Positions 1-7,662 of a stretch of 50,889 nt of DNA are shown piece by piece. The stretch spans positions 1-50,889 of IMG/VR virus record IMGVR_UViG_3300006128_000017; one strand, 5' to 3'. Position numbers and translations under genes: made by a program. Below the pieces are notes generated by a model, which was not told the origin of the DNA, searched no databases, and worked only from the letters and a program-made list of their open reading frames with translations. The DNA is from a virus. The stretch's first letter is position 1; each line of letters opens with the position of its first letter.

Positions 1-1597
1 TAACGCCTTGTGCAAATGAACCAAAGCCGCTTGCATATGTCATCCAACCTAAAGCAACGGCACCAGAACCGGGCGCTGAAGTAGAGATACCCTGCGCAAA
101 GGATTGATCACCGAGTGCACTAACACCAACACCTAATGCCGCAGCATATGCACCGTTTACTACCGAGCCATAACCCGCAACAAAACCACCGCTGTTATTA
201 GCAACGTTTGAAACACCGAGTACAGTATTATAACTACCGAATGATGATGTTAGATAACCGTTTGTATAACTCGCACTGCCTGAAGCGTATGTAGAAATGC
301 CCCAAGCTTGTGCTGCTGGTCCATTTGCTACTGTACTAACACCACCGGCATGAGAAGCAGAACAGAGTGACTGTGTTAGGGTACCTTGTGCATGACTATG
401 TCTACCGGAAGCAAACGTATAAGATCCTTCAGCATGTGAATTGAAATTAAATGCCGATGTTTGATGGCCTTGTGTGTGATTTGATTGACCACTTGCAACT
501 GTTTGATTGCCTTCGGCATGGCTATAATTGCCAAGTGCTACAGTAGCATTGCCTTCAGCATGACTATAACTACCAGTTGAAGTTGTGCCTTGCCCTTCGG
601 CGTGAGAACCGGTTCCAAAGGCACTGACTGCAAAACCTTCTGTATGCGCGTAATCTGCTCTATTTACTGTTAAGCTACCTTCAGCGTGTGCATTATTACC
701 GGTGACGTAGTTATTGCTACCTTCAGTATGACTGTAATTACCGTTAATGGTATTGTTACTGCCTTCAGCGTGTGCAGCTGAACTTGTAACTGTATTAGAT
801 ACACCTTCAACGTGACTGTATTGACCGGTTATTGTATTGCTTGTACCTTCGGCATGAGCGAGTACGGTGTTAATGTAGTTATTTGAACCTTCTGAGAAAG
901 AACCATAACCATTAACGGTATTAAAAGTACCTGCTGCAAAAGCACCAGGACCGGTTACATTATTACCTGAACCAACTGCGAAAGATGTTGCGCCAGAAGC
1001 TTTATTATTTGTACCGAAGACGGCACTATCTACACCGTAAGCTACAGATGAATTTGCAGCAAATGAGCGTAAGCCGTTTGCTGAACCGCCTTGAAATTCT
1101 GTATTACCGCTAGCTGAGACGTTTCCATATATGGATAAAACTCGCCCTGCTACAGGTGTATTACCATTAATAACAACCTGACCGTTATTTTCAATAAAGA
1201 ACGCATCTTTACCGCCGCCGGGATTTGCAGGATTCGGACCATCGCCGTCGATAAAACGTACGATAGGTTGAGCACCGTACTGTACAACGGATAGTGCAGG
1301 ACCGGTACCAGCATTAATAACAGAAACTGCACTAGTTACAGTTACGAAATTTTGAAAATAGTTAAAAGGTCCGAAAACCGAAAGGTTGCCGTGAATTGTT
1401 GTATCACCGCCAAAATAAGCGCTTGTATTGACATTTATAGTCTGCGCACTGAGAGCAGCATTAAGAACAAAATCACCCTGGAATGGCTCTTCGTGACTAG
1501 CTATAGGATCTGTAGCCGCATCAGGATACCCAGGTGTTGAGTTTGTGTGGTGATTTTTTCTATGAAGCTTATTGTGAAACCTTGCATTATCAGCCAT
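1..1597 (-). CDS. YadA-head-type repeat tail fibre (C-terminus cut by window edge)
   Basis: The reading frame opens at the ATG at 1597-1595 (MADNARFHNK) and stays open to base 1, so the C-terminus is missing. Residues about 45-150 form a non-repetitive stalk module. From about residue 185 to the edge there are roughly 24 tandem repeats of exactly 14 residues with cores such as SHAEG, AHAEG, SHTEG and SFAQG. This is the left-handed beta-roll head repeat of trimeric autotransporter adhesins (Hep_Hag/YadA head), which also occurs in phage fibres. The likely role is a trimeric receptor-binding fibre; the family match is clear, the receptor is unknown. The stalk module resembles part of the S74 fibre at 34760-36715. 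A late-type promoter box lies just upstream, and the gene is divergent from the membrane protein at 1675. Confidence 0.9.
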   Translation of the reverse strand, partial: MADNARFHNKLHRKNHHTNSTPGYPDAATDPIASHEEPFQGDFVLNAALSAQTINVNTSAYFGGDTTIHGNLSVFGPFNYFQNFVTVTSAVSVINAGTGPALSVVQYGAQPIVRFIDGDGPNPANPGGGKDAFFIENNGQVVINGNTPVAGRVLSIYGNVSASGNTEFQGGSANGLRSFAANSSVAYGVDSAVFGTNNKASGATSFAVGSGNNVTGPGAFAAGTFNTVNGYGSFSEGSNNYINTVLAHAEGTSNTITGQYSHVEGVSNTVTSSAAHAEGSNNTINGNYSHTEGSNNYVTGNNAHAEGSLTVNRADYAHTEGFAVSAFGTGSHAEGQGTTSTGSYSHAEGNATVALGNYSHAEGNQTVASGQSNHTQGHQTSAFNFNSHAEGSYTFASGRHSHAQGTLTQSLCSASHAGGVSTVANGPAAQAWGISTYASGSASYTNGYLTSSFGSYNTVLGVSNVANNSGGFVAGYGSVVNGAYAAALGVGVSALGDQSFAQGISTSAPGSGAVALGWMTYASGFGSFAQGV

Positions 1598-1605
1598 ATA
1601 TTGAA

Positions 1606-1613
1606 TATTTATG
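1606..1613 (-). promoter_or_regulatory. T4-late-type promoter box for the YadA-like fibre
   Basis: On the minus strand the box reads CATAAATA. Its last base lies 9 nt before the ATG at 1597. By T4 spacing the transcript would start about 3 nt before the start codon. Confidence 0.55.
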
Positions 1614-1659
1614 GTTAACTTACTGTTTATCCTCTATTCAACGAAGGATTAAAAAATAT

Positions 1660-1667
1660 ATTAAATA
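1660..1667 (+). promoter_or_regulatory. Late-type promoter box (ATTAAATA)
   Basis: ATTAAATA ends 8 nt before the ATG at 1675. This supports that start over an upstream in-frame ATG at 1534, which would overlap the divergent fibre gene. Confidence 0.4.
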
Positions 1668-1674
1668 TTTACTA

Positions 1675-2793
1675 ATGAATATTTTTGAAATGGTTAAAAC
1701 GCCGCGTCTTTTTAATGAAAAGAAAGAAAGCTACTATACAATATTCGGTTTCGATACAACGAGTAAAGTTGCCGCGCAGGCAATTGACATTGTTTATTGG
1801 TTTATCATATTTGTTGCATATTGCTTTGCATTTCACGCTCTTAATAATATTCTTATTACTTGGAATTGGTTTTTAGTAGGTCTTGCATGTTTTGCCGTCG
1901 TAGGGTTACCTTATTGTGTAAAAATCATTCTTTTTGGTAGAAATCAATTCCCTATAAAGGCAGCACTTCTTTGTTTATTTCTTAGCCTTTTACCGACAAT
2001 CTTTGATTTCACCGGCCTTTATTCAGAAACTGGTCTGCAAGATAGCTTAAAACAAAGTAAAACACAAATTACCGATTCTTTATCCTTTTTTGAAGCTGAG
2101 AGTAAAAAAGCTGTACAAAATCAAGAATTAGATATTAAAAATCAAGGTCGTGAAAAGAAAAACGAAATTGAAGCTAGTTTAGGACAAAAGGTTACAACAT
2201 TAAAAAAACAAATTGAAGATGCAAATCAGGAAGTTATAGATGAGAGACAGGGCGTAAGGGGGAAGGCGGGTGATGGGCCGAGAACTAAAGAGCTTCAGGC
2301 TGATTTAAGAAGACTTCAAGCACAATCAGACATTGAAGTCAAAAACTCAAAAGCCGAAATAGACAGGCAGGAGGCCGCCGTAGATCAGGAAGTAGCAGAT
2401 CAACTTAAAGCCTTAGATCAATCAAACAAGTTACTAGGTGATAAGCTTCTGGCGTGTAAAAAGGAAATTAATGAAGTTAATAATTTCCGTGAACTTGAAA
2501 ATGCTACATTAAATGCAAATAGTCTTATTTCATCAATAGCATCTACTCTTAATACCAAATTCACACCTGTAAAAATTATAGGATCTGATAATATTATCAA
2601 AGTCTCGTTTAACTCGCTTTTTTCACTTGATACTACAGCTCTTGTTTGTTTTCTTCTCGCCTTTCTTATGGAAATCGGTGATATCATCATTACGTTTGTA
2701 ATGAGATATGAACCTGTAGCAAAAGCACCAAAAATTAAACAGGACGAAACATTAAGAAATATCCGCTATACTAAAACGTATGATGGGTACTAG
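1675..2793 (+). CDS. Membrane protein with central coiled coil (DUF4407-like architecture)
   Basis: A 372-residue protein. It has three hydrophobic segments in the first third (about residues 36-58, 61-82 and 90-110). These are followed by about 150 highly charged residues rich in K, E, Q and D that look like a coiled coil (about 125-275), and then one more hydrophobic segment near residue 335 (LVCFLLAFLMEIGDIIITFV). Three membrane helices, a coiled coil and a final helix resemble DUF4407 proteins, but no diagnostic motif was identified and the function is unknown. The frame is open upstream to 1534. The start at 1675 was chosen because it follows a late-type box and avoids overlap with the divergent fibre gene. 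Its stop overlaps the end of the convergent gene at 2790. Confidence 0.75.
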   Translation: MNIFEMVKTPRLFNEKKESYYTIFGFDTTSKVAAQAIDIVYWFIIFVAYCFAFHALNNILITWNWFLVGLACFAVVGLPYCVKIILFGRNQFPIKAALLCLFLSLLPTIFDFTGLYSETGLQDSLKQSKTQITDSLSFFEAESKKAVQNQELDIKNQGREKKNEIEASLGQKVTTLKKQIEDANQEVIDERQGVRGKAGDGPRTKELQADLRRLQAQSDIEVKNSKAEIDRQEAAVDQEVADQLKALDQSNKLLGDKLLACKKEINEVNNFRELENATLNANSLISSIASTLNTKFTPVKIIGSDNIIKVSFNSLFSLDTTALVCFLLAFLMEIGDIIITFVMRYEPVAKAPKIKQDETLRNIRYTKTYDGY

Positions 2794-3377
2794 CCTTTAT
2801 ACTTTTTAGAAAATTGCTTAGCTGTTGACTGACACCATTGCTTGTAAGGGCAATTATCACATACCCTATCTGAGTCTAGATAGAGTTTCGGTGCAATACA
2901 GCTTCCATTTTTTGTATTATCCAATACAAACTCAGCAGTAGTGGTGTAAAAACGTCTTTCAGCAGGTTTCCATGCCTTGACTGCTGCTGTAGCTTCCTGT
3001 TCGGAGAGACGCTTATGTCTAGGTTTCTTAAGAAGCTTGAGGCGTGCTAACACCTTGTGATCAATTTCAAACGGCTTAAGATGACTAGGACGTAATTGCT
3101 TCTGTACTTCCTCTGGAGATACACGTTGTTTGAGCAAGCGTTTAGCTTCATTGCTAACATAGTTATCACAAAAACTACCCAGAGAGCCAAATTTCTTAAT
3201 ACCCTTTACAATACCGGCTTTTGAAACTCTACGTTCAATACCTGTAACAATACATGTCATAATCTTTGACTTTACAGTACCATCATCAGGTTTAGATGCT
3301 TGTATGCTCGTCTTTTGTACAGGTGTCTTCTTAAGAGGTGCCTTTTTCTTTGACTTGGAAGTGCGCTTAACTTTCAT
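2790..3377 (-). CDS. TCIVTG-motif protein with C-terminal Cys4 cluster
   Basis: About 195 residues from the ATG at 3377 (MKVKRTSKSKKK); an in-frame ATG at 3428 would add 17 residues. The N-terminus is very basic. A core of about 60 residues begins TCIVTGIERR and continues with GS-x2-F, Y-V-x3-A and LL-K; it aligns by eye with the protein at 4234-4542. The C-terminus carries four cysteines (C-x12-C-x2-C-x4-C) suited to a zinc ion or Fe-S cluster. The basic N-terminus and metal site suggest nucleic-acid binding, but this is inference. No named family was recognised. It is convergent with the membrane protein and divergent from 3452. Confidence 0.75.
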   Translation of the reverse strand: MKVKRTSKSKKKAPLKKTPVQKTSIQASKPDDGTVKSKIMTCIVTGIERRVSKAGIVKGIKKFGSLGSFCDNYVSNEAKRLLKQRVSPEEVQKQLRPSHLKPFEIDHKVLARLKLLKKPRHKRLSEQEATAAVKAWKPAERRFYTTTAEFVLDNTKNGSCIAPKLYLDSDRVCDNCPYKQWCQSTAKQFSKKYKG

Positions 3378-3415
3378 TGCTGTTATATTATGGAAGCTAT
3401 TTATAAATTCAACAG

Positions 3416-3444
3416 TTGATTTTTTCAAGCTTTACTTTTATATT
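3416..3444 (+). promoter_or_regulatory. Sigma70-like promoter TTGATT-N17-TATATT
   Basis: A -35-like TTGATT at 3416-3421 and -10-like TATATT at 3439-3444 are 17 nt apart. The predicted transcript start, near 3451, is one base before the ATG at 3452. The promoter overlaps the alternative upstream start of the minus-strand gene. Confidence 0.5.
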
Positions 3445-3451
3445 GAGAAAT

Positions 3452-3712
3452 ATGCCGTACATTAAACAAATAAACCGCAGTATGCTGAAGTCGACGACAG
3501 ATGCAATTGCAAACAATGCTCCTATAACAGTGGGCGATCTCAATTATCTGCTTACAAAGGTCTGTCATGCATTTTTAGATAAACAAATTCATAGGAATTA
3601 TCAATCTTATAATGATGTCATTGGTGCTCTTGAATGCTGTAAGCTAGAATTTTACCGCCATGTTGTTGCACCTTACGAGGAAGAGAAAATAAAGGAGAAC
3701 GGCGATGTCTAA
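3452..3712 (+). CDS. DUF6899-like small phage protein (MPYIKQ)
   Basis: 86 residues beginning MPYIKQINRS. The ending (LECCKLEFYRHVVAPYEEEK, then KIKENGDV) matches a widespread small phage protein that I recognise as DUF6899-like. It is probably helical and soluble; its role is unknown. The ATG at 3416 in the same frame was rejected because it overlaps the promoter and adds 12 residues absent from the family. It overlaps the next gene by 8 bases, so the two are likely translationally coupled. Confidence 0.8.
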   Translation: MPYIKQINRSMLKSTTDAIANNAPITVGDLNYLLTKVCHAFLDKQIHRNYQSYNDVIGALECCKLEFYRHVVAPYEEEKIKENGDV

Positions 3713-3896
3713 TAGAATGTCAGCAAGCAGTATTCGTAAGCTCGCTCTTAAGGGCAGACTCGTTCCTATTATTCAGGAAAAAGACGGTAAGCACTATCTT
3801 GTAGGCTACAGGCGCAAGGCCGAAAGCCGCAAGAAGGATAGCTTCCTGCTGCCGGAGCCAGAGCTCATCAACGTTTTACCACAAAAGAATAGTTGA
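3705..3896 (+). CDS. Small basic hypothetical protein
   Basis: 63 residues, rich in Lys and Arg, beginning MSNRMSASSIRKLALKGRLV. The ATG lies inside the end of the previous gene, preceded by the purine-rich sequence AAAGGAGAACGGCG, which is a good ribosome-binding site. No family recognised. The central HYLVGYRRK could be a beta strand followed by a basic tail. Confidence 0.7.
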   Translation: MSNRMSASSIRKLALKGRLVPIIQEKDGKHYLVGYRRKAESRKKDSFLLPEPELINVLPQKNS

Positions 3897-3953
3897 TATT
3901 GATTTTTGAACAGTTAATATCAGATTCAAACCACGAAAGGAGGTGAAATAATA

Positions 3954-4145
3954 ATGAACTACGATAGCACAAACATCCGTCCTAAGACGTTCTACGTCCA
4001 GATTGAGCGGAACCGTAACGGTGAGTTTACCGTCAAGCGCGCGAACATGCTCGAGAAGACTAATCAGTTTTCTCGTACACTCCGTCGCGTCGATGCACGT
4101 GACTTCACTCGCGCACTTCGCAACAACACGATCAACGTCGCCTAA
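3954..4145 (+). CDS. Small basic protein with strong Shine-Dalgarno and C/G-ending codons
   Basis: 63 residues (MNYDSTNIRPKTFYVQIERN...), about one fifth Arg/Lys. It is preceded by AAAGGAGGTGAAATAATA, the best Shine-Dalgarno in the window. Its codons favour C or G at the third position, unlike most neighbours, as expected for a highly translated gene. A 12-bp hairpin follows the stop. A highly expressed nucleic-acid-binding or structural small protein is plausible, but no family is recognised. Confidence 0.75.
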   Translation: MNYDSTNIRPKTFYVQIERNRNGEFTVKRANMLEKTNQFSRTLRRVDARDFTRALRNNTINVA

Positions 4146-4160
4146 GACAGTCGTATAAAT

Positions 4161-4200
4161 GAGGTGCCATACTTAAAAGATTTCACGGGTATGGCACCTC
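4161..4200 (+). terminator. 12-bp hairpin, probable terminator
   Basis: GAGGTGCCATAC at 4161-4172 pairs perfectly with 4189-4200 around a 16-nt loop, just after the gene at 3954-4145. The following U-run is short (CTATTT), so termination could be partial, or the hairpin could serve as an mRNA 3' end. Confidence 0.6.
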
Positions 4201-4233
4201 TATTTACGCACCATATAATAACAATCAACCCTT

Positions 4234-4542
4234 ATGAATGCAGAATTAGCAGCAGAAATAAATAACAGATTAAAAAAATCACTCGGAAGAGATCCATCCG
4301 CTCTTACTTGTATTGTTACAGGTAAATCGCGTCCTACGAATTCACAATACCTAGAAGAAAAAGCAAAGAAGGCAGGGTCAAAGGAAGAATTCTTAGCACA
4401 TTATATTTGCAGAGATGCACTAACACTTTTAAAAGCAGGAAAAACAATTGATGAGGTGAGAGCGGAATTAAATGTCAATCCTCTTTGGGACAAACCAACA
4501 CCACAGCGTTTGGAAAAGGCCATGCAAATCAATGGCAGATAA
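4234..4542 (+). CDS. TCIVTG-motif small protein, paralogue of the 2790-3377 product
   Basis: 102 residues. The core LTCIVTGKSR followed by YLEEKAKKAGSKEEFLAHYI and DALTLLKAGKTIDEVRAEL aligns by eye along its length with the middle of the product of 2790-3377, but it lacks that protein's basic N-terminus and Cys4 tail. The two therefore share a domain from an old duplication. Function unknown. A TATAAT at 4214-4219 lies 14 nt upstream of the ATG, with no clear -35. Confidence 0.75.
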   Translation: MNAELAAEINNRLKKSLGRDPSALTCIVTGKSRPTNSQYLEEKAKKAGSKEEFLAHYICRDALTLLKAGKTIDEVRAELNVNPLWDKPTPQRLEKAMQINGR

Positions 4543-4545
4543 GGC

Positions 4546-4574
4546 TTGCACAAATAGCATAATTCCTATACACT
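4546..4574 (+). promoter_or_regulatory. Sigma70-like promoter TTGCAC-N17-TACACT
   Basis: TTGCAC at 4546-4551 and TACACT at 4569-4574, spacing 17. The predicted start is near 4581, four bases before the ATG at 4585. A purine-rich AAAAGG also lies here. Confidence 0.4.
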
Positions 4575-4584
4575 AAAAGGAACA

Positions 4585-4857
4585 ATGAAAATACTACCTA
4601 AAATTATTCAAAATAAAGGATTTACCTATAAGCAACTTAAGCGTGTAGGCGATAAGGCGATCTACGAGCAAACGAAGAAGGGACAGAAGGACAAATCGTT
4701 TGAAGTCATTAAGATCGGCAGCCATAATGGGTATGAGCTTGGTGGTCAAAAGATTGCTCCGGCAGAAACCTATCCTGGTGCAAGTTCTTGGGGAACAAAT
4801 GGTTGGACTTTTACATCCCTTGAGTCGGCCGAAAAAAAGTTTAAGTCCCTGAAATAA
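4585..4857 (+). CDS. Conserved phage hypothetical protein (YEQTKKG / HNGYELGGQ type)
   Basis: 90 residues. Segments GFTYKQLKRVGDKAIYEQTK, FEVIKIGSHNGYELGG and WGTNGWTFTSLESAEKKF are typical of a small protein seen widely in phages. It looks like a single compact beta-rich domain with conserved aromatic residues and no obvious catalytic motif. Function unknown. It sits between two sigma70-like promoters, so it may form its own transcription unit. Confidence 0.8.
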   Translation: MKILPKIIQNKGFTYKQLKRVGDKAIYEQTKKGQKDKSFEVIKIGSHNGYELGGQKIAPAETYPGASSWGTNGWTFTSLESAEKKFKSLK

Positions 4858-4860
4858 AGC

Positions 4861-4889
4861 TTGTAATTCATTCCCGATTCCCACATAAT
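4861..4889 (+). promoter_or_regulatory. Sigma70-like promoter TTGTAA-N17-CATAAT
   Basis: TTGTAA at 4861-4866 and CATAAT at 4884-4889 are 17 nt apart. The predicted start near 4896 is three bases before the ATG at 4899. Confidence 0.55.
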
Positions 4890-4898
4890 AGATAAATC

Positions 4899-5831
4899 AT
4901 GAAACTTAACTTCTCTTCTACTGAGTTCGTTGCTGTCAAAGATATCGCTATTCCTGATATCTATTATCGTCGTCTTAAAACCGGTGTTGAAGTCATCGAT
5001 AATATGTTTGGTGACGGTATTCTCCCTGGTACTGTTATGACGATTTCGTCCCGAGCTGGCCTCGGTAAGTCTACGTTTGTTCTGCAAATGCTCAATCATT
5101 TGACTAAGTTCGGCCACAAGATTGGATACTGCTCTTCTGAGGAATCCGTCTATCAGGTAGCGTTTGCCTGCAAACGACTCGGGATTACCGAAGTAGGTAT
5201 TTGCAATGAGAACAAGCTCGGAAGTATTCTCCGTAATATGGAAAATATGAGCGTTGTTGTCGTTGATTCTTTCCAGGGTATTGAATATGGCGGTGTTGAT
5301 GAAAAGGCTGCCATTGAGATGCTCATTCAGAAGGCAAAAGAGACGGAGTGTGTCCTCGTTCTTATCTGTCATATGACCAAGGGCGGTGAGATGCGTGGTA
5401 ACAACCTTCTTACGTACGCTGTTGACGTGAATATGTTCATTGATACGGTCAAGGATGCTCCAGCTGGTACCAGGCATATTTTCTTTAGTAAGAATCGTTT
5501 CGGTCCCGGTGCTGAGTTTGACATTATTCTTGAGAAGACGGGTTTTGACTTCAGTGCTATTCTCGATCACGGAGGTAAAGAGAAGAAGACTTCGAAGAAG
5601 GAAGAAGAGCGTAAGAAGATTCTCGACATTAACGGTAAGATCACTGTTCAGGCTGCTTGCAAAGCAGCTGGTGTTGATGCTACTCGTGCCGGGTACCTAC
5701 TCAGGGAGCTTACTAACGAGGGTAAGCTCAAGCGCAAGGGTAAGGGCATGAAGGGTGTATGGACGAAGACTACAAATACGGTTGTAGAGATTGAACATCT
5801 CCCTACCGCTAATAATTATCTACACGCATGA
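4899..5831 (+). CDS. RadA/Sms-like RecA-fold ATPase with C-terminal winged-helix-like tail
   Basis: 310 residues. Walker A SRAGLGKST at 51-59, Walker B VVVVD at 119-123 and the RadA-specific motif KNRFG at 198-202 place it with RadA/Sms ATPases, which drive branch migration and strand exchange in recombination. It lacks both the N-terminal C4 zinc finger and the C-terminal Lon-like domain of bacterial RadA (about 450 residues). Instead it has a basic linker (about 226-235) and a region resembling a winged helix (about 238-290; ITVQAACKAAGVDATRAGYL). A recombination, replication or helicase-loading role is likely; UvsX or DnaB identity is less likely because of KNRFG. Many codons end in C, suggesting good expression. 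The stop overlaps the next ATG (ATGA). Confidence 0.85.
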   Translation: MKLNFSSTEFVAVKDIAIPDIYYRRLKTGVEVIDNMFGDGILPGTVMTISSRAGLGKSTFVLQMLNHLTKFGHKIGYCSSEESVYQVAFACKRLGITEVGICNENKLGSILRNMENMSVVVVDSFQGIEYGGVDEKAAIEMLIQKAKETECVLVLICHMTKGGEMRGNNLLTYAVDVNMFIDTVKDAPAGTRHIFFSKNRFGPGAEFDIILEKTGFDFSAILDHGGKEKKTSKKEEERKKILDINGKITVQAACKAAGVDATRAGYLLRELTNEGKLKRKGKGMKGVWTKTTNTVVEIEHLPTANNYLHA

Positions 5832-5962
5832 GTGCAGGAAAAGGACCACGGCAAAGGCCAACAGATTTTAAAAAGCTAAGGGCAAACTACCCTAAACCAA
5901 CAGGTAAGGTTGAAGGGTTTGTACAAGGCAAAAAAGGCAAGATTACTAAAACGTATAAGTGA
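5828..5962 (+). CDS. Small basic protein (44 aa)
   Basis: Begins at the ATGA overlap with the RadA-like stop (MSAGKGPRQRPTDFKKLRAN) and ends in a GTGA overlap with the next gene. The overlap at both ends is the main evidence that it is real. It is rich in Lys, Arg and Gly and probably unstructured or nucleic-acid binding; no family recognised. Confidence 0.65.
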   Translation: MSAGKGPRQRPTDFKKLRANYPKPTGKVEGFVQGKKGKITKTYK

Positions 5963-6708
5963 AAGCAATAGGCATTCTCGGCTACGGTGAAATCGGATCA
6001 TCGATTGAAAAATTATATCGCAGTCGTGGGTATGATATCCGGATTATTGACCCAGCTAAGAATTTTGATGATAGTTTTGAAGGTGTAGATATTATTAATA
6101 TCTGTATACCATATAGTAAGATATTTAAAGTTATTGTTGAGGATATTATTAACCATGCTTCACCAAAGCTAACAATTATACATTCATCTATACCTGTAGG
6201 AACAACAAAGTCAATACAAGACAAATACGTTAAAGATGCAGCATATAGTACGTACGTTGTTCATAGCCCGGTAAGAGGTAATCATCCTGATTTATTTTAT
6301 AGTCTTAAGACATTTGTAAAATACATAGGAACAGATACACTAATTGGAGCCAAGCTCTGTGCCGAGCACTTTGGTGAGATTGGCATTGAGTACAAGTATA
6401 TTGGTAGCTCGAAGACAACAGAATTAGCCAAGCTTATGTGCACAACCTACTACGGTCTATGCATAGCATGGCATGATGAAATGGATAAGCTTTGTAAGGA
6501 GCATGGTGTTGAATTTGAAAGCGCTGTAGAACACTGGAACAAGACATACAATGAAGGTTATACCAAAATGGGTATGTCTAATGTTGTCAGACCTGTTCTC
6601 TATCCACCGAAAGGCAAAATAGGCGGGCATTGTGTTATTCCAAATGCGAAACTACTTAGAGATGTTATTGATAGCAATTTATTGAATGCTATTATTGATC
6701 TTGAGTAG
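5959..6708 (+). CDS. Compact UDP-glucose/GDP-mannose dehydrogenase-like enzyme
   Basis: 249 residues from a GTG start overlapping the previous stop. It has the N-terminal NAD-binding GYGEIG (8-13), HSSIPVGTT and SPVRGNHP, equivalent to the family's PPGTT and SPE motifs, a central helical region with ELAKLMCTTYYGLC, and GKIGGHCVIPN with the catalytic cysteine at residue 225. Family members of 400-450 residues oxidise a nucleotide sugar to the uronic acid. This protein stops just after the catalytic loop and lacks the C-terminal nucleotide-binding domain, so its substrate is uncertain. It is a likely member of the sugar pathway spread across this window. Confidence 0.8.
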   Translation: MKAIGILGYGEIGSSIEKLYRSRGYDIRIIDPAKNFDDSFEGVDIINICIPYSKIFKVIVEDIINHASPKLTIIHSSIPVGTTKSIQDKYVKDAAYSTYVVHSPVRGNHPDLFYSLKTFVKYIGTDTLIGAKLCAEHFGEIGIEYKYIGSSKTTELAKLMCTTYYGLCIAWHDEMDKLCKEHGVEFESAVEHWNKTYNEGYTKMGMSNVVRPVLYPPKGKIGGHCVIPNAKLLRDVIDSNLLNAIIDLE

Positions 6709-6710
6709 AC

Positions 6711-6738
6711 TTGCATATTAAAAACGCTATTTTATTAT
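6711..6738 (+). promoter_or_regulatory. Sigma70-like promoter TTGCAT-N16-TATTAT
   Basis: TTGCAT at 6711-6716 and TATTAT at 6733-6738, spacing 16. The predicted start near 6745 is one base before the ATG at 6746. A TATAAATG also overlaps the start codon. Confidence 0.5.
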
Positions 6739-6745
6739 TGTATAA

Positions 6746-7582
6746 ATGATTAGTAACTTGCTTAATTATACAATAAACGGTAAACCGTTTGGTTATGATG
6801 TTACGGCAGAGGCATTTACAAGAGGTAAAGACGAATGCTCATTTAGACACAATAAAGTTTTTACAAATAGTGAGCTTTTAAAAAATGGATATATTATTCG
6901 TCAGTTTCCGCAATTGTGGCATGATAATATAACAGCGGCTATTACAGAATTCGTTAGATCGAAGATTGAACAAGCTTCGGCTCCTACTTCAGGTTTTACA
7001 CTAGAAAAATACCACGAATTCGTAAGCAACGATGTACATAAGCAGGTTGTATCCAGCTTTCGCGGAGGGTTATTTGGTCTCGGTGGAATTCACTTAAAGC
7101 ATTTGGGTATAGATTATAGAGACTTTGATAAATTTATTAATGCTTCTATAGGTAGTAATTTATCTAGCAATTGTAAGCGTTATTTCTTTTCAGTAAAGCA
7201 CTTCTGGATTCGTATAATACGACCAAGAACCAACGATAATAATCCACCACATAAAGATACACATATTAAGCGCATTCAAAGAAATGTTAATGTCTATCTT
7301 CCTCTCGCTGGTAGTAATAGCAATTCATCACTACCTTTAATCCCTTGTTCTCATTTAGATAAAGAGTCTGATTATATAAAATCTACATCACCGTGCTGGG
7401 TCGGTGATAAAAAGTTTAATGTACCAGCTATTATTGAGCGTAGAGGTGGGCTTGATATGATAACACCTGATCCAAAGCGAAATGAAATTATGATCTTTAC
7501 CCCTTGTATTGTTCACGGAGGTGGTGTGAATAGCAATGCAGATACTACACGTGTTTCGCTCGAAATGCGCTTCTTTAAGTAA
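6746..7582 (+). CDS. Fe(II)/2-oxoglutarate-dependent dioxygenase (phytanoyl-CoA dioxygenase-like)
   Basis: 278 residues. The iron-binding facial triad can be placed at H169-x-D171 (PPHKDTH) and H257 (CIVHGGG), and R269 (TTRVSLEMRFF) would bind the 2-oxoglutarate carboxylate. The jelly-roll strands NVYLPLAG and IMIFTPC fit the fold. Such enzymes hydroxylate small molecules, sugars, nucleobases or proteins; oxygenases of this class are frequent in marine T4-like phages. The substrate cannot be told from sequence. No Shine-Dalgarno precedes the start. Confidence 0.8.
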   Translation: MISNLLNYTINGKPFGYDVTAEAFTRGKDECSFRHNKVFTNSELLKNGYIIRQFPQLWHDNITAAITEFVRSKIEQASAPTSGFTLEKYHEFVSNDVHKQVVSSFRGGLFGLGGIHLKHLGIDYRDFDKFINASIGSNLSSNCKRYFFSVKHFWIRIIRPRTNDNNPPHKDTHIKRIQRNVNVYLPLAGSNSNSSLPLIPCSHLDKESDYIKSTSPCWVGDKKFNVPAIIERRGGLDMITPDPKRNEIMIFTPCIVHGGGVNSNADTTRVSLEMRFFK

Positions 7583-7662
7583 CGTTATTTATTCAAATAA
7601 CAAATTGATTTTCGGTATAGAAAACTTTTGTAAAAATACCGAAATTACGGTAGGTGTATCGC

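Noticed and set aside
1-1060. Possible CRISPR array because of regular 42-base units
   Set aside because: The units are translated in one open frame as 14-residue beta-roll repeats without unique spacers between identical repeats.
1534-1674. N-terminal extension of the membrane protein from the ATG at 1534
   Set aside because: It would overlap the divergent fibre gene by 64 bases, lacks a promoter or ribosome-binding site and encodes no plausible domain.
4770-5570. Long open frame on the minus strand (266 codons) across the RadA-like gene
   Set aside because: It is antisense to a gene with clear Walker and KNRFG motifs, encodes no recognisable domain and reflects the codon bias of the true gene.
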